From Sphingobacteriaceae bacterium (GTDB lineage Bacteria; Bacteroidota; Bacteroidia; B-17B0; Aurantibacillaceae): a DNA stretch of 64,000 nt. The notes beneath the pieces are model-generated. The model was not told the DNA's origin. It saw only the letters and a program-made list of their open reading frames with translations, and searched no databases. Where the stretch lies: the NCBI GenBank assembly GCA_016715905.1, contig JADJXI010000005.1:310001-374000 (forward strand), written 5' to 3'. Positions within the stretch are counted from its first letter, which is position 1. Every line of letters starts with the position of its first letter. A program made the translations under genes and the position numbers. This document shows positions 37,861 through 46,196 of this stretch, piece after piece.

Positions 37861-38268
37861 TTACCAAACAAATTCAATGCTTTGTATTAATTCAGGGTGC
37901 AAGCTTTTTGCAACCGGACATGTTTTAGCTGTGTTTTCGTATATTTTTTTTTCCTTCTCCGTGAAATTATTTTTAGGAAACACAATTTTAACTTTTATTT
38001 CACCAACTCTTCTGGGCTCCGAATACATGACTTTTGTAACGTGAGCAACAGCACCATTTATGTTTTTCATTTGTTCTTGATTGCCTTTAATCCCCATAAC
38101 GGTAAGCATACAATTGGCTAGTGAGGTGGCCATCAAATCGGTAGGTGAAAAAGCAGCACCTTTACCGTGATTATCAACTGGGGCATCTGTTAAAATTTTG
38201 TTTTGACTGGCTACATGAACCGACTCTGTTCTTAATTCTCCCAAATAGGTAATTATGCTCGTTTCCAT
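37861..38268 (-). CDS. OsmC family peroxiredoxin-like protein
   Basis: This 135-residue protein shows the OsmC/Ohr pattern: GKGAAFSPTDLMATSLANCMLTVMGI with the first reactive cysteine, and KTCPVAKSLHPEL with the second. OsmC proteins reduce organic hydroperoxides using a thiol pair. The length is normal, and both cysteines are present. It is a single gene between two divergently or oppositely placed neighbours and is probably monocistronic. Confidence 0.92.
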   Translation of the reverse strand: METSIITYLGELRTESVHVASQNKILTDAPVDNHGKGAAFSPTDLMATSLANCMLTVMGIKGNQEQMKNINGAVAHVTKVMYSEPRRVGEIKVKIVFPKNNFTEKEKKIYENTAKTCPVAKSLHPELIQSIEFVW

Positions 38269-38313
38269 TGGTGTTGTTTAAGTACAAATGTAGGATAATA
38301 GCACGGAAATTCT

Positions 38314-38321
38314 TAAATTTG
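38314..38321 (+). promoter_or_regulatory. -7 element upstream of the barrel-like protein gene
   Basis: TAAATTTG matches TAnnTTTG and ends 5 bp before the ATG at 38327, predicting an almost leaderless transcript that would also carry lipA. No clear -33 TTG. Confidence 0.45.
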
Positions 38322-38326
38322 TTTGA

Positions 38327-39091
38327 ATGTTTAATAAGTTTCTATACCTGTTAATGTGCTTATTTTTTTGTGTGTTTGAATTTTCCGCACAGGAAGAAAA
38401 AAGTATGACCGTTGTGGGCAATCAGGAAGGTTCTACTTTAAACGTGCTTTATAGAAATGACGGATTGGGAAAAGTTTATGCCAGTTCAAGAGGGTATGGA
38501 TTTTTATATCGTAGAGGAAAGCACATAACGGGTAAAACCCGCTCGTATTATGAAATCGATTTTCAGGGATTAAAGCATCCTAAAGAAGTGAAAGTTGTTG
38601 GTACCGCAGAAAACAGAAAAAGATATGTTTACGGAAAATTAAATTCTGTTTACTTGTTCCGCGGAGGAATTGGTATTCAAAATGTTATTTTTTCTAAAGC
38701 AGATTATAAAGCTGTTGAGGTAAGATTTTCTTACTCCGCCGGTCCTGTTTTTGCTTTCGCAAAACCTTATTACTACCAATTACCAAATTACAATCCACAA
38801 ACACAGCCTACTGAAGTTAGATTTAATACCGATAGTTTTACACAAGATAGTGTAGTTGGAAAGGGAAGGTTTTCAAGTGGGTTTGCAGAAGCTGTTTTTT
38901 ATCCGGGCGTGAATGGTAAACTAAATTTAAGTTTTGAATATGCATCCTATACCAATTTAATCCGCGCTATTGAAACGGGAATTTCAGTTGATTATTTTCC
39001 AAAAGCAGTTCCCATAATGGCTCGTAATCCAAAAGAAAATCTTATTGTTACATTACATGTAGGATTTGTTTTTGGTAAAAAATGGTTCTAA
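38327..39091 (+). CDS. Exported beta-barrel-like protein, function unknown
   Basis: This 254-residue protein has a signal peptide ([18 protein letters not shown]), then many short amphipathic strands rich in Tyr, Gly and Phe ([24 protein letters not shown]). The C-terminus [11 protein letters not shown] ends in the terminal aromatic residue expected of an outer-membrane barrel. I recognise no named family. It lies 2 bp upstream of lipA and is probably co-transcribed with it. An outer-membrane or periplasmic role is inferred only from composition. Confidence 0.7.
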   Translation: MFNKFLYLLMCLFFCVFEFSAQEEKSMTVVGNQEGSTLNVLYRNDGLGKVYASSRGYGFLYRRGKHITGKTRSYYEIDFQGLKHPKEVKVVGTAENRKRYVYGKLNSVYLFRGGIGIQNVIFSKADYKAVEVRFSYSAGPVFAFAKPYYYQLPNYNPQTQPTEVRFNTDSFTQDSVVGKGRFSSGFAEAVFYPGVNGKLNLSFEYASYTNLIRAIETGISVDYFPKAVPIMARNPKENLIVTLHVGFVFGKKWF

Positions 39092-39093
39092 TC

Positions 39094-39957
39094 ATGAGCG
39101 TTACAACTGATAAACCTAAAATAAGTAAACCAGATTGGTTGAGGGTTAAATTACCAACCGGTGAGGAATACACTAAAGTAAGAGGGATTGTAAGTGAGCA
39201 TAAGCTACACACTATTTGTGAGAGTGGTAATTGCCCAAATATGGGTGAGTGTTGGGGTGCGGGTACAGCAACATTTATGATACTCGGTAATATATGTACC
39301 CGTAGCTGCGGTTTTTGTGCAGTAGCAACCGGAATGCCAAAAGCTGTGGATTGGGAAGAGCCGGAGCGCGTAGCGAATTCAGTAAAATTGATGGGTGTTA
39401 AACATTGTGTAATCACCAGTGTTGATCGAGATGATTTAAAAGACGGTGGCTCTATTATTTGGGCAGAAACCATAAAAGCTATTCGGAAAATAAGCCCGGA
39501 AACAAAATTTGAGTGCTTAATACCTGACTTCATGGGGAAGTGGGAAAATTTGCAAAGGATAATTGATGTACAACCCGATATTGTTTCTCACAATATAGAA
39601 ACTGTTAGACGCTTAACTGCACAGGTTCGTATTCAAGCGAAATACGACAGGAGTTTGGAAGTACTTAAAAGATTAGACGAGGCGGGTGTAAAAACCAAAT
39701 GCGGTGTTATGTTGGGTTTAGGTGAAACGGAAGATGAAATATTTGAAACGATTGATGATTTAGCCCATGTTAAAGTTGATGTTTTAACACTAGGTCAATA
39801 CTTACAGCCAACTACAAAACATTTACCGGTTGCTAAGTTTGTTCATCCGGATGATTTTAAAAGATACAAAGAGTATGCGCTTAACAAAGGGTTTAGGTAT
39901 GTAGAGAGTGGACCGTTAGTACGATCGTCTTATCACGCAGAAAAACATATTTTTTAA
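39094..39957 (+). CDS. lipA: Lipoyl synthase
   Basis: This 287-residue radical SAM enzyme carries both iron-sulfur motifs: the auxiliary [12 protein letters not shown] (Cx4Cx5C) and the radical [11 protein letters not shown] (CxxxCxxC), plus the C-terminal RSSYHAE whose serine ligates the auxiliary cluster. It inserts two sulfurs into protein-bound octanoate for pyruvate and 2-oxoglutarate dehydrogenases. An ATG at 39082 adds four residues but would overlap the preceding stop; the ATG at 39094 ([10 protein letters not shown]) is preferred. It follows the barrel-like gene by 2 bp. Confidence 0.96.
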   Translation: MSVTTDKPKISKPDWLRVKLPTGEEYTKVRGIVSEHKLHTICESGNCPNMGECWGAGTATFMILGNICTRSCGFCAVATGMPKAVDWEEPERVANSVKLMGVKHCVITSVDRDDLKDGGSIIWAETIKAIRKISPETKFECLIPDFMGKWENLQRIIDVQPDIVSHNIETVRRLTAQVRIQAKYDRSLEVLKRLDEAGVKTKCGVMLGLGETEDEIFETIDDLAHVKVDVLTLGQYLQPTTKHLPVAKFVHPDDFKRYKEYALNKGFRYVESGPLVRSSYHAEKHIF

Positions 39958-39962
39958 TTGAA

Positions 39963-40343
39963 CTATCCGCTTATTGGGATAATCTGAAAAGGCACCTCAA
40001 CCATAGATTGATAATCGGCCCCGGCATCCCTAATATTCTCGTCGTTTTCTTCGAATAACCATTGAATTTCGGTGTTTTTGCCCAATTTGTGCAGGTTCTC
40101 AAGTTTTTTAAAAAGATCCAATATACATTTAGAAGATGATGTCGAGAAGTAATCTAATTGAATGATGATTGATGTTTTTTCCTTAGGCGAATTGCAATAT
40201 TCATCCATGCAATCTAAAACAGGTTGATAAAAAGCCAGAGAATTTTCGGGAATGGATCTGCCTTTAATAATCAATTGACCACTTTCCGTATTAAAATTAA
40301 TTCCCGGTGTTTTTCCTGTCTCTTCAATATTCAAATTTTGCAT
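39963..40343 (-). CDS. SiaC-like (DUF1987) regulatory phosphoprotein
   Basis: This 126-residue protein matches DUF1987: TPGINFNTESGQLIIKGRSIPEN, a YQPVLDCMDEY segment, LDYFSTSSSKCILDLF (the stretch that carries the phospho-acceptor in Pseudomonas SiaC) and IQWLFEENDENIRDAGADY. SiaC is dephosphorylated by a PP2C phosphatase, SiaA, and phosphorylated by a kinase, SiaB, and controls diguanylate cyclase activity. No phosphatase or kinase gene of that kind lies beside it, so its partners must be elsewhere. The assignment is by family pattern. Confidence 0.85.
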   Translation of the reverse strand: MQNLNIEETGKTPGINFNTESGQLIIKGRSIPENSLAFYQPVLDCMDEYCNSPKEKTSIIIQLDYFSTSSSKCILDLFKKLENLHKLGKNTEIQWLFEENDENIRDAGADYQSMVEVPFQIIPISG

Positions 40344-40406
40344 AAAACGTGCTTTAGGTTGAAACTAATATAAGTAAAAATAAACATTAAATATTAGCTT
40401 TCAAAA

Positions 40407-41489
40407 TCAATTCTTTTTATTCATAATTTCGTTTTGAATCTTCATACTTTCTTCATGTAACAGCTGAAAAATTTTCTCAATGTGTGCAGGAGATATTCCT
40501 ATTTTACGGGCTAAGGCTGCACGTGTTCTTAATATTTCCTGCCATCTTTCTAATTGAAAAATAGTAACATTATTTTCTTTTTTAAACTTCCCAATTTTGC
40601 CGATGATTTCATTTCTTTTGCCAATTGCTTCCAGTATTTCTTCATCTACTTCATCAATTAAATTTCTCAATTGTAAAAGTTCATCTGCGCTTATTAAATT
40701 TTTCGCAAATTGTTTACGTATTACTAAATTTTGCAATAATACTTTTAATTCTTCGGGTGTGATTTGCTGTTTTGCATCACTCAATGCCATAGCCGGATTG
40801 GGATGCGTTTCTATCATCAATCCGTTCATTCTTAAATCGAGTGCTTTTTGTGCTATTTCCTGTAAGTAAGTTGAATTTCCGCTGATATGGCTGGGGTCGC
40901 AAAAAATGGCCAAATCAGGAAAATGTGTTTTTAAAGCAATTGGAATTTGCCACATCGGTTCGTTTCTGTATTTATTCTGCCCGTGTTTGTAAAATCCTCT
41001 ATGAACTGCTGCTATTTTTGTAATATCATTTTTAAGAAAACGTTCAATGGCACCAACCCAAAGATTTAAGTCGGCGTGAATTGGGTTTTTAATTAGCACA
41101 GGTACATTACTTCCTTTCATGGCGTCTGCAATTTCCTGCACGGTGAACGGGTTAACTGTAGTGCGCGCACCTATCCATAATACATCAACTTCCTTCTTCA
41201 GGGCTTTCTCTACATGTGTTGCGTTGGCAACTTCAACCGTAGTTTTTATTTTAAATTCTTTTTTTACTTCATTAAGCCAATCTAAAGCCTGATCGCCCAT
41301 GCCTTCAAAGGAATCAGGTCTGGTTCTGGGTTTCCAAATTCCGGCTCTGAACAAAAACAAATTGGGAAGCTGCGAAAGTTCGAGTGCAGTTGTTCTTAAC
41401 TGATCATAGCTTTCCGCACCACAAGGTCCGGATATAAGTAAAGGTTTTGAACTTTCTTGTAACCAGTTAGTTAATTTGTTGATGTCCAT
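40407..41489 (-). CDS. Bifunctional DAHP synthase / chorismate mutase
   Basis: Starting at the ATG at 41489 gives 360 residues. The N-terminal part is a KDO8P/DAHP synthase-type barrel (LLISGPCGAESYDQL, FRAGIWKPRTRPDSFEG, WIGARTTVNPF, CDPSHISGNSTYL). The C-terminal 90 residues form an AroQ-class chorismate mutase (LLQLRNLIDEVDEEILEAIGKR, LERWQEILRTRAALARK). It commits carbon to aromatic amino-acid synthesis, and the fusion allows feedback control. The frame is open to 41531, but the extension adds no family sequence and overlaps a -7-like element on the minus strand (41529-41536). Confidence 0.93.
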   Translation of the reverse strand: MDINKLTNWLQESSKPLLISGPCGAESYDQLRTTALELSQLPNLFLFRAGIWKPRTRPDSFEGMGDQALDWLNEVKKEFKIKTTVEVANATHVEKALKKEVDVLWIGARTTVNPFTVQEIADAMKGSNVPVLIKNPIHADLNLWVGAIERFLKNDITKIAAVHRGFYKHGQNKYRNEPMWQIPIALKTHFPDLAIFCDPSHISGNSTYLQEIAQKALDLRMNGLMIETHPNPAMALSDAKQQITPEELKVLLQNLVIRKQFAKNLISADELLQLRNLIDEVDEEILEAIGKRNEIIGKIGKFKKENNVTIFQLERWQEILRTRAALARKIGISPAHIEKIFQLLHEESMKIQNEIMNKKN

Positions 41490-41614
41490 TTTATTAATCA
41501 AACTACCCTGTTTGAGGTATTCGTTATACAATATTAGCAGCCTAAATTTACAATGTGCTTATTGAAACTCCTAAAAAAATACAATTCTTTATCAATAATT
41601 CGCCATTAACCTTA
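41490..41614. other. Intergenic stretch between the DAHP synthase and small-ORF starts
   Basis: This divergent region contains a -7-like TAATATTG on the minus strand (41529-41536) that could serve the DAHP synthase gene. I see no strong promoter for the small plus-strand ORF. Confidence 0.3.
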
Positions 41615-41701
41615 ATGACTGATTGTTCTAAAAAGAAAAAAGATTGCTGTAAAAAGTTTAAAAAAGGGGACCGGTGTAAAAAATGCCCCGCCTATAAGTG
41701 A
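41615..41701 (+). CDS. Small Cys/Lys-rich protein (28 residues)
   Basis: The ATG at 41615 to the TGA at 41699-41701 encodes a 28-residue peptide with five cysteines, two of them adjacent, and eleven lysines (about half its length). It carries a C-terminal KKCPAYK and an internal CC pair. I have seen similar tiny CCxKYKKGxxCKxCP proteins annotated in other Bacteroidota, which argues for a real gene. The composition suits metal or nucleic-acid binding, but no function is assigned. It stands alone, 221 bp upstream of the convergent sirtuin's stop. Confidence 0.6.
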   Translation: MTDCSKKKKDCCKKFKKGDRCKKCPAYK

Positions 41702-41922
41702 TTGGGTTCGTTTTAATTAATAAATTCAATCACATTTAATTTCCATAAGCAAAATTAAAATGGCGTTCTAATAGGGGCAGTATACAAATGTCATTTCAAG
41801 ATTAAATCATCGAACTTTTTTAGAGGTCAATATCTCAGATATGGACGAAGAATGAAAATTTAAAAAACGCTGCAGTTTTTAAACAATAGTGCAGTTTATT
41901 AAATGATTAATCTTTTAAAAAT
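41702..41922. other. Non-coding stretch with a short direct repeat
   Basis: No gene or structured RNA is evident. TGCAGTTT occurs at 41871-41878 and 41890-41897, with similar A/T-rich tails, but this alone does not support a function. Together with 41490-41614 this is the largest gene-poor part of the window. Confidence 0.3.
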
Positions 41923-42607
41923 TTACTCAATAAAGCTTTTGAGTTGTTGAACGCCTTGTACAGCTGTTTGTTTGATGTGCGTGATATTTTTAATGTAATC
42001 CAGATTAAACTCACCCGGATCTACTAAAAACTTTGGCGTTTCATGTGCAATGTGATTGAGTAGGCCGGCGGCCGGATAAACATTTAAAGAAGTTCCAATA
42101 ACCACAAAATTATCGGCCTTTTCAGTAATTAAATATGCGTTATCCATTTCGGGCACTAATTCACCAAACCAAACAATGTGAGGTCGAAGTTGTGAGCCTT
42201 TATCACACAAAACACCTTCATTTAATTCAAAATTATGCAATGGGTAAATTAATTTCTCATCAACCGAACTTCTAGCTTTCATAATTTCGCCATGCAGATG
42301 TAAAACATTTTTACTTCCTGCTCGTTCATGTAAGTCGTCGATATTTTGAGTAACTACATGAACGTTGTATTTCCTCTGTAATTCGGCTATGTAGTAGTGT
42401 GCGGCATTCGGTTCGGCCTCCATCACTTGTTTTGAATGATTGTGGGAATCTAAGAACCAATTTGCGGATTCTTTCCATGTTACCAGGAGTGGCTACATCT
42501 TCAATTTTGAATTCTTCCCACAATCCTCCTGAGTCGCGAAAAGTTTTGAGTCCGCTTTCAGCGCTTATTCCGGCACCGGTAAATATTACAATATTTTTGT
42601 TGGCCAT
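41923..42607 (-). pseudogene. Sir2-type NAD-dependent deacylase, single-base frameshift
   Basis: The first frame (42607 on) has [20 protein letters not shown] and [14 protein letters not shown], then goes off-frame. The second frame recovers [43 protein letters not shown] (the catalytic His in HLHGE), RPHIVWFGELVP and VVIGTSLNVYPAAGL. Removing one G from the GG on the minus strand (CC at 42483-42484) joins them as [14 protein letters not shown], in line with sirtuin family sequence, giving about 227 residues. The start abuts the S9 peptidase stop, so the two are co-transcribed. The NAD-binding and catalytic residues are intact, so the indel may be an assembly error. Confidence 0.88.
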
Positions 42608-44773
42608 TTACAGGTTTTCTTTTACGAATTTAAATATTTTGGAATAGATGTGCAGGCGAGTATTTCCTCCGGCAATGCCATGATTTTTGTTTGGATAAAT
42701 CATAAAATCGAATGGAATATTCTTTTTCACCAATTGGGCCGCCATTTCCATACTGTTTTGTACATGCACATTATCATCAGAGCTTCCATGTATCAATAAA
42801 TACTTCCCTTTTATTTTATCTACAAAATTAATGGGAGAATTATCTTCATAGCCTGCTTTATTTTCTTCCGGCGTGCGCATAAATCTTTCGGTATAAATAT
42901 TATCATAATATTTCCAATTGGTAACCGGTGCAACTGAAATAGCTGCTTTTATATAATCTGCACCTTTGGTAATCATTAATCCGGCCATATAACCTCCGTA
43001 ACTCCAACCTTGAAATCCAATGCGAGAAGCATCAACATAAGGTAGTGAGCCCAAATACTTAGCGGCTTCGATTTGATCCATCGTTTCATATTTTCCTAAT
43101 TGCAGATAAGTACAATGTTTAAATTCTCTTCCGCGCCCTAATGTTCCCCGGCCATCTACGCATACAACCATATAACCTTCCTGATTCAGGTAGTTATGCC
43201 AGAAATATTCAGAAGGATCCCAGGCATTATTAACTTCGTTAGAACCCGGACCATTATAAGCATACATATACACCGGATATTTTTTTGTAGAATCAAAATT
43301 ATGGGGTTTCATCATCCAACCATTAAGGCTAACATTTTCACTGGTTGTAAATGTGAAAAAAGTGCGCGGAGAAAGGGTATACTCTTTCATTTTTTCATTA
43401 AGTGCTTTGTTATCTTCCAATACCTGCACCAACTTTCCGTCGATTGTTTTTAATTCATATACGTTTGGAGTGTTTGCATTACTGTAATCTGAAATATAAT
43501 ATTTATAACCTGGCGTAAATTCAAAATTATTAAAACCATCTTTCATGGATAATCTGGTTTTTTCACTTCCGTCTAATTTAATGCTGTACACATCACGGTT
43601 TGCGGGTCCGTTTTCGGTGCTTACAAAATATAAGGTGTTTTTCTCATCATTAAAGCCTTTGAATTCGATTACATCCCACTCACCTTTGGTAATTTGATTA
43701 ATTAATTTTCCTTCCAGATTATAGTAATATAAATGATTGTAATTATCTCTTTCGCTTGAAATGATAAATCCTTCATTACCTACAAAAGTCAAATCGTCGG
43801 TTATATCCACATAAGTTTTACTTTCATCGGTATAGGCTACCATGCTTTTTCCGCCCACCGCATCGGCAAACAATAATTCCAGTTTGTTTTGTAAGCGATT
43901 TAGTCGTTGAATGCATAACACCAAAGGATTATTGGTGAATTGTATTCTGGGAATATAAATATCCTTATTTATTCCAATGTCTGCAGTAATTGATCGTTTT
44001 GAATCTTCGCTGTAAATATGCACACTTACTATCGAGTTGTCTTCTCCGGCTTTAGGGTATTTAAACGTGTATTTTCCGGGATAAAGGCCACCGTTATATT
44101 CTTCCATGGTAAAATCTTTAACTCTACTTTCATTAAATTTCACATAAGCTAAATATTTGCTATCGCTGCTCCAATCCATATAATCTGCTTTGCTAAATTC
44201 CTCTTCGTACACCCAATCAGCCCAGCCATTTTTAATTTTATTATTTACCCCGTCATAAGTAACGGGATTTTCTACATTTTTAATTAAATCTTTAATGTAA
44301 ATATTGTTATCGCGCACAAAGGCTATTTTAGTACCGTCCGGAGCAAAAAGCGGAAACATTTGTTTGCCGTTTGTAGAAAGCTCAATAATTTTTTTTGTAG
44401 CGATCACATAAATAAAATAATTCGCTTTGGCCGATCGTCGGTAAATTTGTTCCCCATCTTCCCATAACAATAACATGTCTTCATTTGGACTAAACATGTA
44501 ATTGTAAATATCAAGTTGTCTGTCTTTTAATTTGAGATCATCTGCGTTAACAAGAACTCCCTTTTTTTTTCCTGATTTTAAATCGTATTTGCATAATGTT
44601 TTTTTTGCATCTTTTTCTTCAATATCCGTATAATGAATTCCATCGTTCATTACATTAAAACCAAATGCGTAGGAAGGTCTAAATGTTCCTTTCAACCAAA
44701 CATCTTCTAAAGTAATTTTGTTTTGTGCATTTAAGCCAAGTGTAAAACAAAGTACAAAGGCAATCCATTTCAT
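42608..44773 (-). CDS. S9 family peptidase (dipeptidyl peptidase IV-like)
   Basis: This 721-residue secreted peptidase has a signal peptide (IAFVLCFTLGLNAQ), a beta-propeller (DPP IV N-terminal, about residues 30-450) and a hydrolase domain with the serine nucleophile near residue 591 in GWSYGGYM, Asp in LIHGSSDDNVHVQNS and His in YPNKNHGI. Its propeller carries EEEFSKADYMDWSSDS, in the position of the DPP IV Glu-Glu substrate-binding motif. It is predicted to remove X-Pro or similar dipeptides from peptides in the periplasm. The sirtuin gene follows with no gap. Confidence 0.92.
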   Translation of the reverse strand: MKWIAFVLCFTLGLNAQNKITLEDVWLKGTFRPSYAFGFNVMNDGIHYTDIEEKDAKKTLCKYDLKSGKKKGVLVNADDLKLKDRQLDIYNYMFSPNEDMLLLWEDGEQIYRRSAKANYFIYVIATKKIIELSTNGKQMFPLFAPDGTKIAFVRDNNIYIKDLIKNVENPVTYDGVNNKIKNGWADWVYEEEFSKADYMDWSSDSKYLAYVKFNESRVKDFTMEEYNGGLYPGKYTFKYPKAGEDNSIVSVHIYSEDSKRSITADIGINKDIYIPRIQFTNNPLVLCIQRLNRLQNKLELLFADAVGGKSMVAYTDESKTYVDITDDLTFVGNEGFIISSERDNYNHLYYYNLEGKLINQITKGEWDVIEFKGFNDEKNTLYFVSTENGPANRDVYSIKLDGSEKTRLSMKDGFNNFEFTPGYKYYISDYSNANTPNVYELKTIDGKLVQVLEDNKALNEKMKEYTLSPRTFFTFTTSENVSLNGWMMKPHNFDSTKKYPVYMYAYNGPGSNEVNNAWDPSEYFWHNYLNQEGYMVVCVDGRGTLGRGREFKHCTYLQLGKYETMDQIEAAKYLGSLPYVDASRIGFQGWSYGGYMAGLMITKGADYIKAAISVAPVTNWKYYDNIYTERFMRTPEENKAGYEDNSPINFVDKIKGKYLLIHGSSDDNVHVQNSMEMAAQLVKKNIPFDFMIYPNKNHGIAGGNTRLHIYSKIFKFVKENL

Positions 44774-44885
44774 ATCACAATTATTTTATAGCGGTGAATT
44801 TAAATTAAAATATCCATTACACAAAGCATAGCTTCTTGTGAAATCAGTTAAGTTTTGAAATTTAAGATTAGTTTATTAAAAGTTA

Positions 44886-45578
44886 TTAAAAAAATTCTTT
44901 GAGTTCTATTAACCTGCTGATGTTTTTGTCGGCCATAGAATTGGTTTTTTCTCCAAAGTAAATACTGTTCCAGTTTGCTGAGTTTGCCCCTTTTATATCA
45001 CTTTCAATATTGTCGCCAATAACTATACATTCTTGATTGGTTGATCTAGTTAATTTTTCTGCTAAACGAAAAATAGCCGGGTCGGGTTTATGCAATTGAT
45101 GTTCCTCACTGATGATGATTTGTTCGAAGTAGGAGTGAAGTTTGCTTTGATTAATTTTTTTGCGCTGTATTTCTTTAAACCCATTGGTGATGATGTGCAA
45201 ATTGTATTTTGGCTTTAAGTATTCCAAAATTGTTATGCAATCGGCTTTTAAGTTTGTTTTTAGCGGACAACGATTAAGATACAATTCAGTTAGCTTTAAA
45301 TTCTCTGCATAATTATTGTAATTGAGTTTCTGAAATGTTAAATGAAATCGGGTATTTCTTAATTCGGTTTTCGTTATTTTTTTTTGACCATAATCGGTCC
45401 ACAGCAATTGATTTACTTTTTTGTATTCATTTAAAAAAGTACGGAAATCTGTTTTTAGTTTATTTTGCAGATCAAATTCTATAAACAACTCAGCAAGTAC
45501 TTCAGCCGAATTTTTTTCAAAATCCCAAAGGGTATCATCTAGGTCAAAAAAGATATGTTTTTTGTTTTTAAACATCAA
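44886..45578 (-). CDS. HAD-family hydrolase, YjjG-like
   Basis: This 230-residue protein carries HAD motif I (FFDLDDTLWDFEKNS), motif II (IITNGFKEIQRKKI), motif III (Lys in QLHKPDPAIF) and motif IV (VIGDNIESDIKGANSANW). The YjjG subgroup dephosphorylates non-canonical pyrimidine nucleotides, and the DLDDTLW-D-F context fits it, but other phosphomonoesters are possible. The ATG at 45578 or 45575 starts equivalently (MM). It lies 6 bp downstream of a small membrane protein gene. Confidence 0.87.
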   Translation of the reverse strand: MMFKNKKHIFFDLDDTLWDFEKNSAEVLAELFIEFDLQNKLKTDFRTFLNEYKKVNQLLWTDYGQKKITKTELRNTRFHLTFQKLNYNNYAENLKLTELYLNRCPLKTNLKADCITILEYLKPKYNLHIITNGFKEIQRKKINQSKLHSYFEQIIISEEHQLHKPDPAIFRLAEKLTRSTNQECIVIGDNIESDIKGANSANWNSIYFGEKTNSMADKNISRLIELKEFF

Positions 45579-45584
45579 ACGGTT

Positions 45585-46055
45585 TTATAAAAGCCAACCT
45601 TTAAAGAAATCATAAAAGTAATAGTATATAAGATAAAATACCACCGACCAAATCATCACCCATAAACTTATGGCCAGAATTACTTTAGATTTTTTCTTAT
45701 AAAAACGCTCGGCCAGAAAAGCCCCTAAGGGTATTGATAAAAACAAGGGAGCCATGGCTGCAATACCCATAAGACCAAATTTGTTCTTTATTCTGATAAT
45801 TCTTCTGTTTGACTTTGTGAATATTCTTTTGTTTTGAAACAGATTTTTTTCAATCTTATATTTTTCCCACCATTTTATTATTCCAGCACTTAAGTGGGTG
45901 TAAAATATGGCGCCGGCAATACCTCCAATACTGGTTGTGATAAAAACTTGAATGAAATTAAATTTAAACAAGATAACTGCAGCAGGAACGCCTACTTTAC
46001 TAAAAAATAGGGAGCAAAGGAACAGCACGGTTCCAATTTTCAACAAATCGGACAT
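45585..46055 (-). CDS. Small multi-pass membrane protein, function unknown
   Basis: This 156-residue protein has about four hydrophobic helices (VGVPAAVILFKFNFIQVFI, FGLMGIAAMAPLFLSIPLGAF, VILAISLWVMIWSVVFYLIYYYF) separated by a Lys/Arg-rich loop. The motif KFGLMGIAAMAPLFLSIPLGA is reminiscent of the small multidrug-export/DedA-like families, but I cannot confirm that. It is divergent from gdhA and precedes the HAD hydrolase gene in the same direction. Confidence 0.6.
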   Translation of the reverse strand: MSDLLKIGTVLFLCSLFFSKVGVPAAVILFKFNFIQVFITTSIGGIAGAIFYTHLSAGIIKWWEKYKIEKNLFQNKRIFTKSNRRIIRIKNKFGLMGIAAMAPLFLSIPLGAFLAERFYKKKSKVILAISLWVMIWSVVFYLIYYYFYDFFKGWLL

Positions 46056-46138
46056 TTACTGTAAAATTAACATTCAATTCCTGAAATTTCGCCTCCGTCG
46101 ACGCTAAAAAACGTTATATCTATATATCTGGTTGTAAA

Positions 46139-46168
46139 TTGCTAAATCAATTTATTTACCTAACTTTG
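46139..46168 (+). promoter_or_regulatory. Promoter for gdhA
   Basis: TTG (46139-46141), a 19-bp spacer and TAACTTTG (46161-46168) make a near-ideal Bacteroidota promoter. The ATG is at 46197, so the leader is about 20-25 bases. Confidence 0.7.
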
Positions 46169-46196
46169 GCCCCCAGCTAACTAACGTATTTTAAAT

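Noticed and set aside
41871..41897. TGCAGTTT direct repeat as a regulatory element
   Set aside because: Two short copies in an AT-rich gap can easily arise by chance.
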